DNA of 64,000 bases from Bin87 sp965204905 (lineage in GTDB: Bacteria > Chloroflexota > Dehalococcoidia > Lucifugimonadales > UBA3495). The number at the start of each line of letters is the position of its first letter. The stretch's first letter is position 1. The notes under the pieces are model-generated. The model was not told the DNA's origin and ran no database searches. It was given only the letters and a program-made list of their open reading frames with translations. The stretch is from positions 1,984,001-2,048,000 of the forward strand of contig OZ242042.1 of NCBI GenBank assembly GCA_965204905.1, in the 5' to 3' direction. A program made the translations under genes and the position numbers. This document shows, piece after piece, positions 1 through 8,777 of this stretch.

Positions 1-614
1 TGTCGGTGACCATCGCCGCCATCGCCATCTTTATCGCCGGAGTGCTGGGTACGTCCCTGGGAATCCTCGCAGGATACTGGGGCGGCTGGGTGGACGCGCT
101 GGTGATGCGCCTGGTGGACATATCCCTCTCGATACCCATTATCCTGCTGGCGCTGGTCATCGTGGCGGCCACGGAACCGAGCATTCTGAACGTCATTGTC
201 GTGCTGGTGCTGCTGATGTGGTCGCGTTACGCTCGACTGGTGCGGGGCGAAACCCTAGCGGTGCGGGTGCAGGACTTCATCTCTCGGGCGCAAGTGTCCG
301 GCGCATCCCATCGGCGCATCATGTTCCGGCACGTGTTCCCCAACGTGTTCAACAGCGTTATCGTGCTGGCAACCCTCAACGTGGGATTCGTGATCGTGCT
401 GGAGGCCACGCTGAGCTTCCTGGCGGTGGGCATCCCGCCCCCGCAACCGGCATGGGGTCTCATGGTAGCCGACGGCCGCGTGCTGATCGCGTCCGCCCAG
501 GGTTGGTGGGTGTCGCTGTTCCCCGGCCTGGCCATCATGCTGGTAGTGCTCAGCATGAACCTGCTCGGCGACTGGTTGCGGGACCGGCTGGATCCGAAGC
601 AGCGGCAGGTGTAG
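1..614 (+). CDS. ABC transporter permease, DppC/OppC type (5' truncated)
   Basis: The gene runs in from the left edge, so its true start is outside the window. The roughly 200 visible residues are the C-terminal two thirds of an inner-membrane permease for peptides, nickel or related solutes; the family is usually 280-300 residues. Several hydrophobic segments are visible. The cytoplasmic EAA loop, which contacts the ATPase, is seen as 'GASHRRIMFRHVFPNV' near residue 100. The C-terminus 'LGDWLRDRLDP' is typical of DppC. Partner genes (DppB, ATPases, binding protein) would lie upstream. The substrate cannot be told. A palindrome follows 26 nt after the stop. Confidence 0.9.
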   Translation, partial: SVTIAAIAIFIAGVLGTSLGILAGYWGGWVDALVMRLVDISLSIPIILLALVIVAATEPSILNVIVVLVLLMWSRYARLVRGETLAVRVQDFISRAQVSGASHRRIMFRHVFPNVFNSVIVLATLNVGFVIVLEATLSFLAVGIPPPQPAWGLMVADGRVLIASAQGWWVSLFPGLAIMLVVLSMNLLGDWLRDRLDPKQRQV

Positions 615-640
615 CCACCAGGTACGACCGACAAAGCATA

Positions 641-663
641 GGGGCGGGTTTGAAACCCGCCCC
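641..663. repeat. Intergenic palindrome, family A, copy 1
   Basis: A perfect inverted repeat: GGGGCGGGTTT, a single central base, then AAACCCGCCCC. It lies between two convergent genes (stops at 614 and 695). The same unit recurs at 36202 and 47155, with a variant at 62407. It is likely a bidirectional terminator or a mobile palindrome used as one. Confidence 0.85.
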
Positions 664-694
664 GTTTGCATTCGGTATCTGCCGCTCGATACTC

Positions 695-1609
695 CTACCG
701 GAGCTGCGGAATCACGTCCTCCGCAATCGACTGCATCAACTCTCGAATCCTGCCCACGTCGCCGGTGTTCAGCGCCAGGGCCACGTGCTCCGCCCCGGCG
801 TCCCGGTACGCCGCGATGCCGGCCGCCATACCTGCCGCATCGTCGCCCGGCAGCCTGGAACGGTCTGCCGCCCGCTGGCTCGACGGGCCACCGTGCGCCT
901 CCACCTCAACGCGCACGGACATCACCAGCTCATCCGGGTTTCGCCCGGCGGCCTCCGCCACCTCCCGTACCGTCTGCCGGCCAATGGCAAACTGCTCCGC
1001 GCTCACGCCCGACGGATGCCAGCCGTCGCCCCGACGGCCTGCTCGACGCAACGCGCCGGTGCTGTTGCCGCCAACCCACAGGGGAACACCTGGAGAACCG
1101 GACACCGTTTGCGCCGGCTTCGGAGAAAACTTCAGATCCTCGAACTGCCAGCGACGGCTGCTGTACTGCGGATCCTCGTTCGACCACAGTTCCCGCATTA
1201 TGTCCATTGACTCGTTGGTCAGGGAACCGCGCTGGCTCAACGGAATGCCCAGAGCTTCAAACTCCGGCGTCATCGCGCCCACGCCAATCCCAAGGGCCAA
1301 ACGGCCGCCCGACATCTGGTCCAGCGTCGCCGCATATTTCGCCAACTCCACCGGGTTGTGGTACGGCAGAACCAGCACCGAGGTCCCCAACATTATCCGC
1401 GACGTCAACGCCGAGATATGCGAGAGCGTCGCCATCGGGTGGTAGTACGGTTTGTCGTCCAGGCGTTCCCGGATGTACCCATTGTTGAAAAGATGGTCCA
1501 TGACCCAGATCGAGTCGTACCCCATCTCCTCCGCCAGGACGCCGAATCTGATGACCGCCTGCGGATCCTCGATTCCCCAGTTGTTGGGTACGGTAACGCC
1601 GAATTCCAT
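695..1609 (-). CDS. LLM class (luciferase-like) flavin/F420-dependent oxidoreductase
   Basis: A 304-residue TIM-barrel protein of the bacterial luciferase-like family, which uses reduced FMN or F420 for oxidations. It starts 'MEFGVTVPNNWG' and has the family features 'SIWVMDHLFN', 'LGTSVLVLPYHNP', 'LGIGVGAMTPEFEALG' and 'PLWVGGNSTGALRRAGRRGDGW'. The length is normal for F420-type members. A second paralogue lies at 4589-5548. It is the last gene of a minus-strand run, and AIM24 and ribH lie upstream in the direction of transcription. The substrate is unknown. The cofactor (F420 versus FMN) is inferred from the subfamily and is not proven. Confidence 0.88.
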   Translation of the reverse strand: MEFGVTVPNNWGIEDPQAVIRFGVLAEEMGYDSIWVMDHLFNNGYIRERLDDKPYYHPMATLSHISALTSRIMLGTSVLVLPYHNPVELAKYAATLDQMSGGRLALGIGVGAMTPEFEALGIPLSQRGSLTNESMDIMRELWSNEDPQYSSRRWQFEDLKFSPKPAQTVSGSPGVPLWVGGNSTGALRRAGRRGDGWHPSGVSAEQFAIGRQTVREVAEAAGRNPDELVMSVRVEVEAHGGPSSQRAADRSRLPGDDAAGMAAGIAAYRDAGAEHVALALNTGDVGRIRELMQSIAEDVIPQLR

Positions 1610-1664
1610 TGTCCAGCCATCCTCCGCTCATGGAGAGCTTGTCGAACTGTCTGTCATTCGCAAC

Positions 1665-2354
1665 TTAGTTTCCGCCGGTTTTCGGCAGGAAAGGTACGAG
1701 TTTGTCGGCCAGCGACGCCAGGTTGCGCGACTGTACCCACACGTGGCCGTTGCCCCGGAACCTCATTACGAGACCCTCGCCGCCGGCAATCAGCGAACCA
1801 ATGCCCCCTACTTTCCCAATCGAGTATTCCACGTCGTCGCTGAACGCCACCAGGTGACCGGTATCCACTACCAGCTCCTGTCCCGGCGTAACGGGCACCT
1901 GCTTAATCGCTCCGTAGGAGTTGTAAAACACGGTTCCCGACCCCCGCTCAGCGTAAGACCTGATGAAAAACAGGCTCTCGCCGCTGAAAAACCCACGAAA
2001 CCCCTGGAACTGCGTGTCAGTCTGTACATTCTCGGTGCAGGCCAGGAACGAACTGGACTGGATGAAAAGGTTAGTGCCCGGCTGGAGTTCAAACGAGCCG
2101 ATGTCGCCGGGCGACGGCGGCGCCAGGCTCACCCAGCCACCCGATCCTTCACCCGTGAAGGTGTTCAGAAAGAACGACTCGCCGCCGATCATCCTGCGGA
2201 TACCGCCGAACAACCCGCCCCCGCCCATCCCGGTTTTCATGTCCACACCGGCCTGGGCCACCATTGCGCCCGTTTCCGCTTTGATAGACTCACCAGGGTC
2301 CAGCTCGACGGTCAGCAGCGAATAACTCGGATCAAATTCGATACTTGTGCGCAT
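1665..2354 (-). CDS. AIM24/TIGR00266 family protein
   Basis: A 229-residue beta-rich protein of the TIGR00266/AIM24 family, which is of unknown biochemical function and adopts a tryptophan-RNA-binding-attenuator-like fold. Family features include 'GESIKAETGAMVAQ' near residue 22, the glycine run 'TGMGGGGLFGGIRRMIGGES' and 'FLNTFTGEG'. Near the C-terminus it has 'GLVMRFRGNGHVWVQSRN'. The length is typical. The gene lies between ribH and a luciferase-like oxidoreductase on the same strand, about 55-65 nt from each. The neighbours give no clear hint of function. Confidence 0.85.
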   Translation of the reverse strand: MRTSIEFDPSYSLLTVELDPGESIKAETGAMVAQAGVDMKTGMGGGGLFGGIRRMIGGESFFLNTFTGEGSGGWVSLAPPSPGDIGSFELQPGTNLFIQSSSFLACTENVQTDTQFQGFRGFFSGESLFFIRSYAERGSGTVFYNSYGAIKQVPVTPGQELVVDTGHLVAFSDDVEYSIGKVGGIGSLIAGGEGLVMRFRGNGHVWVQSRNLASLADKLVPFLPKTGGN

Positions 2355-2420
2355 TGTTGACTCCCACTCGGGTCAGCTTCATGTATTGCATACGAGGTTC
2401 GGCGTCGGATCGGTTTCCGC

Positions 2421-2894
2421 TCACCCCGTTTTGATTGCTTGCAGCAACCGGGCTGACTCGATGGCTCCCACCGCGCAGTCTGAACCCAGGTTGCCGACCT
2501 TCCCGCCCGACCGGTTAATCGCCTGCTCCAAGTTTTCGGTGGTCAGCACCCCGAACATGGTGGGGATGCCGGTCTCACGCCCCACCGCAGCAATGCCCGA
2601 AGCCGCCTGATTGCACACCATGTCGTAGTGGCTCGTCTCGCCTCGAATCACCGCCCCCAGGCAGATCACCGCGTCGTATCGCCCCGATTCGGCAAGCGTC
2701 TTGGCGGCAACGGGCAACTCGAAAGAGCCGGGCACCCACGCGGTCGAAATATCACTGTCTCGGACGCCGTAATGCGCGAGCGTGCTCACCGCTCCTTCCA
2801 TCAGATTCTTGGTAATAACGTGGTTGAAACGGGCCGCCACCACCGCCACCCTGAGCCCGGCTCCGTCGATTCCACCATTCAGTTCTTGCGGCAA
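2421..2894 (-). CDS. ribH: 6,7-dimethyl-8-ribityllumazine synthase
   Basis: RibH condenses 5-amino-6-ribitylamino-uracil with 3,4-dihydroxy-2-butanone 4-phosphate to give lumazine, the penultimate step of riboflavin synthesis. The 157-residue product has the family landmarks in order: 'VAVVAARFNHVITKNLMEGA', 'WVPGSFELPVAAKTLAESG', 'AVICLGAVIRGETSHYDMVC' (with the catalytic His in 'TSHYD') and 'IPTMFGVLTTENLEQAINR'. No other riboflavin genes are in the window, so it is separated from a rib operon. Flavin-dependent enzymes are plentiful nearby. Confidence 0.97.
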   Translation of the reverse strand: MPQELNGGIDGAGLRVAVVAARFNHVITKNLMEGAVSTLAHYGVRDSDISTAWVPGSFELPVAAKTLAESGRYDAVICLGAVIRGETSHYDMVCNQAASGIAAVGRETGIPTMFGVLTTENLEQAINRSGGKVGNLGSDCAVGAIESARLLQAIKTG

Positions 2895-2979
2895 ACTCTC
2901 ATCTCCCGTAGCTCGGAGTAGGGCCGCCCATCAGATGCGGCGTCCCGTGGCCAAGTGTACTACGCAGCCGCCGACGGTG

Positions 2980-4050
2980 TCACCCGAACGCTCGCTCCCC
3001 TTGACTGACAAGTCTATAGTGAATCTCGGACAGCGAGACAACCCCGCCCGTCAATATATCTCGCGCCAATCGCCGCGCGTACTCCTTCTGCCTATCAGCA
3101 GTGATGTACTCGGCCGGCGACTTCCCATCAATCCGCGCCAGCAGCAGCGCCCCCAGCTGCCGGACCGTATCCAGTTCCGGCGCATCCCGATCGCCCATGG
3201 CGGCCCCAACAGCGTCAAGATATGCGAACCAGAACGATCTACCGGCCTCGCAGTACCGCTCCGCCAGGGCGGGGTTGTATATCGCCTTCAAAGTGAAATG
3301 GTTGAGCATGAAAGCGAGGTCGAAAACCGGGTTCCCCAAGTGCGCCACCTCGAAATCCAGCAACAACACCCGCGCTTCGTCGCCAACACCGCTCACGATG
3401 ATGTTCTTGGGACTGAAATCGCCATGCACCAGCGCGCGCCGCTCGTGATCGGAGGGCAGCATCCCCTGCGCTTCGCGCTCAATGACTTCCGCAAGGTCGG
3501 GATGCGCGGCGGCCGCAGCCCGGTGGTACGGATCAATCCGCAACTGCACGAAACAATCCAGCTCGGCAAACTGACGCAGCTCAACCGGAACGCCGTTACC
3601 AACAATCGTTGACGACCGATGAATCGCGGCCAGCATCTTTCCTACGCGCGCAGCCACGGCGACATCCACCTGCCCGCCCAACAATGCCTCTTTCCAGTTC
3701 ACCCCGTCGCTCGGCGCAGCAGTCATCACGAACAGGAAATTGCTCTTGTCCTCGTACACTACCCGGGGCGTCGCCCACGACGCAGTGGCGCTCAGCCCGC
3801 TTACATAGTCGATGCCGGCCCGCTCGCGGTAGATCCGCTCCCGGTCGGCGAACCAGTCCTCTTCAACTCGCAGTTTGGGCAGAGATTGTTTTAGCACCAG
3901 CGGCCCGTCGCCCCCATCCACTAACACCACAACGTTGGAAACGCCACCGCCCAATAATTCTGCGGCTGCGGTTTGGCACCCTTCCGAGGGTATCAGACCT
4001 CGTTCTACCAGGTACGTAACCGCGCTATCGGTGGTCAGTGTGAAAGCCAT
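2980..4050 (-). CDS. APH/choline-kinase-like phosphotransferase
   Basis: A 356-residue small-molecule kinase of the aminoglycoside phosphotransferase fold, which transfers phosphate from ATP to a hydroxyl. The Brenner-type catalytic loop is 'LVHGDFSPKNIIV', with catalytic Asp and metal-binding Asn, followed by the metal-binding motif 'LLLDFEVAHLGNPVFDLAF'. The N-terminal ATP-binding lobe carries 'GGGVSNVVVLVDGGDGPLVLKQS'. The layout is close to methylthioribose-kinase-like and homoserine-kinase-like members. No methionine-salvage genes are nearby, so the substrate is unknown. It lies 20 nt downstream of the membrane protein at 4071-4580. Confidence 0.82.
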   Translation of the reverse strand: MAFTLTTDSAVTYLVERGLIPSEGCQTAAAELLGGGVSNVVVLVDGGDGPLVLKQSLPKLRVEEDWFADRERIYRERAGIDYVSGLSATASWATPRVVYEDKSNFLFVMTAAPSDGVNWKEALLGGQVDVAVAARVGKMLAAIHRSSTIVGNGVPVELRQFAELDCFVQLRIDPYHRAAAAAHPDLAEVIEREAQGMLPSDHERRALVHGDFSPKNIIVSGVGDEARVLLLDFEVAHLGNPVFDLAFMLNHFTLKAIYNPALAERYCEAGRSFWFAYLDAVGAAMGDRDAPELDTVRQLGALLLARIDGKSPAEYITADRQKEYARRLARDILTGGVVSLSEIHYRLVSQGERAFG

Positions 4051-4070
4051 AGTACAGCAGCCGTAGTGTC

Positions 4071-4580
4071 TTACTCCTTTCCGTTCTCCAGTCGCTCCAA
4101 CCGCTCGGAGATCCGACTCAACTCGGCCAGCAAAGCAGTGTTAGTTTCCATCACCGTTTTCATCGCTGTTTCCATTGCCGCCCACGCCTCGGCTTGTGCT
4201 TTAGTCCGTGCTGCCTCCGCTTCCATCCGCGCCGCTTCCGCTTCCGTCCGCGCTGCCTCCGCTTCGGCCCGTGCCGCTTCCGCGTTCTGACGCTCTATCT
4301 GGGCCTGTCTGGCAAACAAAATGCTCGATAACACGATTCCTGCACCTCCCGATACCGTAACGGTTGGGCTCACCACTTGGAACACCCGGCGCCAGTCGTC
4401 AAAGTTCGGTTCCGCTCCGGCGTCCAGCGCCGGTATCAACGAATATACCACCGTCGTGATCCCGACGGCCACCGCTTGCAGCAGAATGAACTCTACCATC
4501 AGCAGCAACGTTATGATACTGAGCCACACCGTTAGCGACGCCAGACCGACGCCCTGCGGTGTACTGCGTGGCCTCGCCAT
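4071..4580 (-). CDS. Two-TM membrane protein with Ala/Glu heptad-like repeat coiled coil
   Basis: A 169-residue protein of unknown function. I start it at the ATG at 4580 (MARPRSTPQ...), because codons upstream overlap the preceding gene in another frame. Two hydrophobic segments (about residues 15-45 and 68-85) are followed by a charged stretch. In this stretch the 7-residue unit EAEAART/EAEAARM repeats about five times, then gives way to 'METAMKTVMETNTALLAELS' and a C-terminal leucine-zipper-like helix. This predicts a membrane-anchored coiled coil. The 9-nt gap to the upstream luciferase-like gene suggests co-transcription. A loosely similar architecture (TM plus charged coil) recurs at 22607-23083. 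Confidence 0.7.
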   Translation of the reverse strand: MARPRSTPQGVGLASLTVWLSIITLLLMVEFILLQAVAVGITTVVYSLIPALDAGAEPNFDDWRRVFQVVSPTVTVSGGAGIVLSSILFARQAQIERQNAEAARAEAEAARTEAEAARMEAEAARTKAQAEAWAAMETAMKTVMETNTALLAELSRISERLERLENGKE

Positions 4581-4588
4581 CCTGCATC

Positions 4589-5548
4589 CTAGACTTTCGC
4601 CGCTACCTGAGTAGTGAAATCCTCCAGATGGCCCAGCGTTTCCTCCAGGTTCCCGTCGGCGCTCAGCCGGGCGATGTCCAGCACCAGGTAGCTCACCCCC
4701 ATTTCCTCGTACTGCCGGATATCGCCCGCGATCTGTTCGCCGCTTCCGGTGAAGCGGGTGCGGTCGTCGCTGGTGTCCGTTCCCGTGACCCGATAGTCGT
4801 GCGAACGGTAGATGATCTGGATTTCGTCGGGATTGCGCCCGGCCCGTTCCGCGGTTCGTTTCAACCGTTCCATACCGTTCTGCAACGCCTCGGGCGTCCC
4901 AACCGGGAAAGCCGGGTTGTTGCCGATGGGATACCACCCATCGCAAAGCGTCGCCGCCCGCCGGATTGCGGGCCGGCTCTCACCACCAACCCAGAACGGT
5001 GGGTGCGGTTTCTGCACGGGCTTGGGCAGGAACCAGATGTCCGAGAAGCTCACGTACTTGCCCTCAAACGTCGGCTCGTCCGATGTCCACAATTCTTTGA
5101 ACGCCCGGATGTACTCATCGGTGACCGCGCCGCGCTCGTCGAAGGGTTCGCAGCCCACGGCCTCAAACTCCTCCCGGCACCAGCCCACGCCGACACCCAC
5201 GATCAGCCGGCCGCCGGACAGCACGTCCAGCGTCGCCAGCGCTTTGGCCGCCACCAGCGGGTTGCGGTGGGGCACGATCAGCACCGACGTGGCCAATCGT
5301 ATCGTCTTCGTAGCCCCTGCCATGAACGCCAGTGCCGTGATCTGCTCCATGGCCTGCCCGGATGCCGAGCCGGGGAACTCTCCGGTCTCAGTGTACGGGT
5401 AGTCGGAGTCGATGCTCTTCGGCACCAGGATGTGGTCGCCCAACGCTATCGAGTCAAAGCCCAACGCCTCCGCCTTCTGCGCGATGGTCGCCATGTTCTC
5501 CGGTGTGGCCAGCGGCCCGCGTCCGGGAAGGGTGATTCCGTATTGCAT
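4589..5548 (-). CDS. LLM class (luciferase-like) F420/FMN-dependent oxidoreductase
   Basis: A 319-residue luciferase-like TIM barrel. The start at 5548 (MQYGITLPGRGPL) is set by an AGGAG eight nt upstream and by the family N-terminus; the longer frame is not needed. Visible features are 'GFDSIALGDHILVP', 'RLATSVLIVPHRNPLVAAKA', 'GGRLIVGVGVGWCREEFEAVG' and 'PPFWVGGESRPAIRRAA'. It resembles the TIGR03619-type F420 oxidoreductases of Chloroflexota and actinobacteria. The substrate is unknown. It is paralogous to the gene at 695-1609, and the two are separated by five unrelated genes. Confidence 0.88.
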   Translation of the reverse strand: MQYGITLPGRGPLATPENMATIAQKAEALGFDSIALGDHILVPKSIDSDYPYTETGEFPGSASGQAMEQITALAFMAGATKTIRLATSVLIVPHRNPLVAAKALATLDVLSGGRLIVGVGVGWCREEFEAVGCEPFDERGAVTDEYIRAFKELWTSDEPTFEGKYVSFSDIWFLPKPVQKPHPPFWVGGESRPAIRRAATLCDGWYPIGNNPAFPVGTPEALQNGMERLKRTAERAGRNPDEIQIIYRSHDYRVTGTDTSDDRTRFTGSGEQIAGDIRQYEEMGVSYLVLDIARLSADGNLEETLGHLEDFTTQVAAKV

Positions 5549-5598
5549 CTTCGTGTCTCCTCTGTAATTGCTGGCTTTGCGCACCAATCTCCGACATT

Positions 5599-6399
5599 TC
5601 ACCCTGGATTTCGGAACACCACGACCCGTTCTTCCAGCCATTTGTTGTGCTGGGGTTCCAGCATAGGACCCGGCGGCGGGCTGCTATAATCCAGAAAGCT
5701 GTTGTATCTTGACATATGGTGCATTTGTGCCAATAACAACCCCAAATCAACCATTAACTCATCGTCCCCAAGTCTCAGCGGCAGCGGAAACTTGGGAATG
5801 GAGTCTTGAATCATAAAAGGGAGGAGGTAAGCGCGAGGGCGCTGCCTTTCTCGGCTGACCAGAATTCGGTAGTGGCAATCGGGAACTGTCGTCGCCAGCG
5901 GCATCGGTTCGCCAGCCCGCAGCAGGTCTATTTCCACCAAGTTGACGTCCGATTCGAGAATGTCGGTCCTCTTACTTAAGTAGTCCGTTCTTCCCCGTCC
6001 AGGCACTTTGTTGGTGGGGGACAGAACTTCCACCACCGTAACAACTTGACCGGACCCCGCTCGAACTTCCAGGAATGTAACTCGAGTGGGCACCGGGATC
6101 ATAACCTCGATTCCGCCTTCCGGAATCGTGCGTTCTTTGAGCGCAACTTCAGGTTGCGTTTCCCTCATCTCGGTTACCGACAGGTCAGGAACAACATACC
6201 TGGATTTATCCTCAACGAACGACGTCTCCCAGACTTCCAATCGCTCTTCGATGGCCAACCGATATCCCAATGGCATTTGCGCCGCCATGCTCGACCATAA
6301 CAAGGCGATCAGTTCATTGTGAACTTCCGGCCACAACCGCGGCTGCTCCAAGTACGGGTTCATACCAGGAAACGGGTTATCGTTCCGCATCGTCGTCAT
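5599..6399 (-). CDS. DUF4058 family protein
   Basis: A 266-residue protein of the DUF4058 family, which is common in cyanobacteria and Chloroflexota and has no assigned function. The diagnostic N-terminus 'NPFPGMNPYLEQPRLWPEVH' is present. It is followed by a beta-rich nuclease-like core: 'VEVLSPTNKVPGRGRTDYLS' and 'LVEIDLLRAGEPMP'. The pattern of E-x-LSP-x-NK and later VEIDLLR recalls the active-site arrangement of PD-(D/E)xK/Uma2 folds, an inference only. The start could be 6399 or 6390; 6399 has a weak GGAG upstream. Confidence 0.8.
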   Translation of the reverse strand: MTTMRNDNPFPGMNPYLEQPRLWPEVHNELIALLWSSMAAQMPLGYRLAIEERLEVWETSFVEDKSRYVVPDLSVTEMRETQPEVALKERTIPEGGIEVMIPVPTRVTFLEVRAGSGQVVTVVEVLSPTNKVPGRGRTDYLSKRTDILESDVNLVEIDLLRAGEPMPLATTVPDCHYRILVSRERQRPRAYLLPFMIQDSIPKFPLPLRLGDDELMVDLGLLLAQMHHMSRYNSFLDYSSPPPGPMLEPQHNKWLEERVVVFRNPG

Positions 6400-6426
6400 A
6401 GCAAAGCACTCCACCCTACCGAAGCG

Positions 6427-7275
6427 TCAGTGGAACAATATCCCGCCGTTCACGTTGTATGACTGCCCCGTGATCAGCTCGGCGTCCGGCCCGGCCAGGA
6501 ACGCCACCAGGTTCGCCACGTCCTCCGGCTCCGCAATCCGGCCCAGCGGTGTGCGCTCCGATGACGCAGACACGATCTGCGACCGGAATTCCTCCTGACT
6601 CATGCCTCGTTCCGCCGCCTGCGCCCGCTCCCAGTAGCTCATCCGGTCCGTGTTGATGGGGCCGGGACACACCGCGTTGACCGTGATCCCGTAGGGCGCC
6701 AGATCCATTGCGGACGCCTGCGTCAACCCGATGACCGCGAACTTGCTGGCCGAATACGCCGCGCCGTCCGCGCTGGCCTGCTTGCCGGCGTTGCTGGCGA
6801 TGTTCACTACCCGGCCACCGTTGCCCAACCGCACCATCTCGCGGCCCGCGTGCTTGGTGCACAAAAACACGGCAGTGGTGTTGATGGCCAGGAAATGCTG
6901 CCACACTTCCTCCTCAAGCTCGGTCACCGGCACCTTGTCCCGCCCGATGATGGCCCGGGCGTTGTTGACCATTATGTCCAGCCGGCCATAGTGGTTCACC
7001 GTCTCGGCCACCAAACCCTCAATCTCTTCCGGACTGGACAAGTCGGCGTATATCGGCAGCACCCGGCGTCCCAGGCTCTGCACTTCCTCCGCCACGCTGT
7101 CGATTGACTGCCACTCGGCGCGCACTTCGCCGGGCGGCAGGTCATCCACCAGCCGGCGCACGTCTGTAATCGCCACGTCCGCGCCCAGGGACGCCAGTTT
7201 CAACGCCGTCGCCCGCCCGACGCCGCGCATCCCTCCGGCCCCGGTAATCAACGCAACCTTACCTTCCAGACTCAT
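6427..7275 (-). CDS. Short-chain dehydrogenase/reductase (SDR)
   Basis: A 282-residue classical SDR using NAD(P). The Rossmann motif is 'TGAGGMRGVGRAT' near residue 11. 'NNARAI' replaces the usual NNAG, and the catalytic Tyr-Lys pair is in 'AAYSASKFAVIG'. The C-terminal 'ITGQSYNVNGGILFH' is typical. An insertion of about 15 residues after the first beta-alpha unit ('RRLVDDLPPGEVRAEWQSID') makes it slightly longer than the 250-residue norm. Its start codon lies 2 nt past the stop of the HD protein, so the two are co-transcribed. The substrate is unknown. Confidence 0.9.
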   Translation of the reverse strand: MSLEGKVALITGAGGMRGVGRATALKLASLGADVAITDVRRLVDDLPPGEVRAEWQSIDSVAEEVQSLGRRVLPIYADLSSPEEIEGLVAETVNHYGRLDIMVNNARAIIGRDKVPVTELEEEVWQHFLAINTTAVFLCTKHAGREMVRLGNGGRVVNIASNAGKQASADGAAYSASKFAVIGLTQASAMDLAPYGITVNAVCPGPINTDRMSYWERAQAAERGMSQEEFRSQIVSASSERTPLGRIAEPEDVANLVAFLAGPDAELITGQSYNVNGGILFH

Positions 7276-7277
7276 AA

Positions 7278-7865
7278 TTATTCCCTCCCGGCACTGAACG
7301 GTTCCCGGTCGAATATCCGCCGCACCATCGGCTCGAAGAACTCCAATGACAGCGTTTCGTACTCGGGATCAAAAGACGACTGATCCCAGCGGTGGCAGAA
7401 GTCCACCGCGTCCTGGTACCACGGATGATCCTTGTACCGGTCCCGCGCGTTCCGATCATTCCCAAAGTGGTGCGCGTAGTAATAGCTCTGGAACAAGCCA
7501 TGCTGCCGCACGATCCAGTAGGCGCGCTCCGACACGTAGGGCCGCAGCACCGCCGCCGCCAGTTCGCTGTGGTTGTGCGGCGACAGCAAATCGCCGATGT
7601 CGTGGAGCAGCGCCGCCACTACCATCTCTTCGTCCGCGTCGTCCCGGTAGGCCCGCGTCGCCGATTGCAGCGAGTGCTCCAGCCGGTCAACCTTGTATCC
7701 GCCCAGCGAGCCGGCCAGTCCTCGCAGTTGTTCCAATACCCGATCTGCCGTACTCGCGGCGAACTCCGCCTCCAGCCGTTCCAGCAACTCGTAATCTTCC
7801 CGCGTGCCGGCCGCCATGCTGGTGAACGACACCGTTGCGGTTTCGGCCCGTGATGCTTCACTCAT
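7278..7865 (-). CDS. HD-domain protein, possible PhnZ/MIOX-like diiron oxygenase or hydrolase
   Basis: A 195-residue HD-domain protein. Visible metal-ligand candidates are His64 ('RLEHSLQ'), His88-Asp89 ('LLHDIGD'), His97/His99 ('PHNHSE'), His122 ('RQHGLF') and Asp161 ('HRWDQSSFD'). The order H...HD...H...H...D and the small size fit HD proteins related to PhnZ and myo-inositol oxygenase, which use a mixed-valent diiron centre. A simple phosphohydrolase cannot be excluded. I start it at the ATG at 7865, because the open frame further upstream is antisense to the divergent SDR gene. It is followed 2 nt later by another SDR. Confidence 0.75.
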   Translation of the reverse strand: MSEASRAETATVSFTSMAAGTREDYELLERLEAEFAASTADRVLEQLRGLAGSLGGYKVDRLEHSLQSATRAYRDDADEEMVVAALLHDIGDLLSPHNHSELAAAVLRPYVSERAYWIVRQHGLFQSYYYAHHFGNDRNARDRYKDHPWYQDAVDFCHRWDQSSFDPEYETLSLEFFEPMVRRIFDREPFSAGRE

Positions 7866-7943
7866 CGGGACTCTCCCATCGTGTAGTATGTACCGGATTG
7901 TACCATCGCATAGCGGCAATACTTGGTCGGCAGGAGGCGGACA

Positions 7944-8777
7944 ATGGCAGACTCGAAGCGACTCGACGGCAGGGTGGCCCTGATTACCGGCGGCGGTCGG
8001 GGCATCGGCCAGGCCATCGCCCGCGCCTACGCCGCCGAGGGCGCTAAGCTGGCCCTCGCTGCCCGCACCGACGGCGAGCTTCAGGAGACTGCCGCCGGCA
8101 TCCGCGACCAATACCATGCCGACGTCATCACGGTACTTACCGACGTCACCGACCGCGCGCAAGTCGAGAATGCCGTCGCTCGAACGCTGGACCGCTACGG
8201 CGTCATCGACGTCATGGTCAACAACGCCGGCAACACCGGGCAGATTGGCCCTCTCTGGACTCTCGACCCCGATCGTTGGGCCAACACCATCGCCGTCCAC
8301 GTCCTCGGCACTTACTACGGATGCCGCGCCGCTATCCCGCCCATGCTCGCGCGCGGCAGCGGGCGCATCGTGAACATGTCCGGCGTCGGCGGCCCCAACG
8401 ACACCTCCTACGACGCCGCCAAGACCGCTATCGTCAACCTGACCGAAAACCTCAGCGTCGAACTGGCCGGGTCCGGCATCACCGTCAATGCCATCAGCCC
8501 CGGCTCCATCCACACCCGCATGTGGGAGGAAGTCCGCGACATGGCCTACGAAGCCGGCGACATGGAGATGTACGATAAGGGCGTGCAGGTCACTTCCGGC
8601 GGCGGCGCATCCATCGAACGGGCCGCCCAGCTCGCCATCATGCTCGGCAGCGACCAGTCCAGCAATCTGTCCGGCCGCCTGATCCGCGCCGCCTTGGACA
8701 CCTTCGAGGACATTCCGCCCAAGGTGGACGCCATCATGGCATCCGACGCCTACCTGCTGCGCCGCGTGAACCCCTAG
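7944..8777 (+). CDS. Short-chain dehydrogenase/reductase (SDR)
   Basis: A 277-residue classical SDR. The start at 7944 (MADSKRLDGRVALITGGG) is set by an AGGAGG at 7932-7937. Motifs are TGGGRGIG for cofactor binding, 'VNNAGN', the catalytic 'SYDAAKTAIVNL' (Tyr, Lys) and 'NAISPGSIHTRM'. It is transcribed away from the HD protein/SDR pair, with 78 nt between the starts. Its TAG stop shares the tetranucleotide CTAG with the stop of the convergent MFS gene. The substrate is unknown. Confidence 0.9.
   Translation: MADSKRLDGRVALITGGGRGIGQAIARAYAAEGAKLALAARTDGELQETAAGIRDQYHADVITVLTDVTDRAQVENAVARTLDRYGVIDVMVNNAGNTGQIGPLWTLDPDRWANTIAVHVLGTYYGCRAAIPPMLARGSGRIVNMSGVGGPNDTSYDAAKTAIVNLTENLSVELAGSGITVNAISPGSIHTRMWEEVRDMAYEAGDMEMYDKGVQVTSGGGASIERAAQLAIMLGSDQSSNLSGRLIRAALDTFEDIPPKVDAIMASDAYLLRRVNP

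Noticed and set aside
4559..5689. A 376-codon plus-strand frame
   Set aside because: Antisense to the second luciferase-like gene and rich in Arg, Gln and Val.
7866..8513. An N-terminal extension of the HD protein (the frame is open to 8513)
   Set aside because: The extension is antisense to the divergent SDR. The ATG at 7865 begins the recognisable protein.
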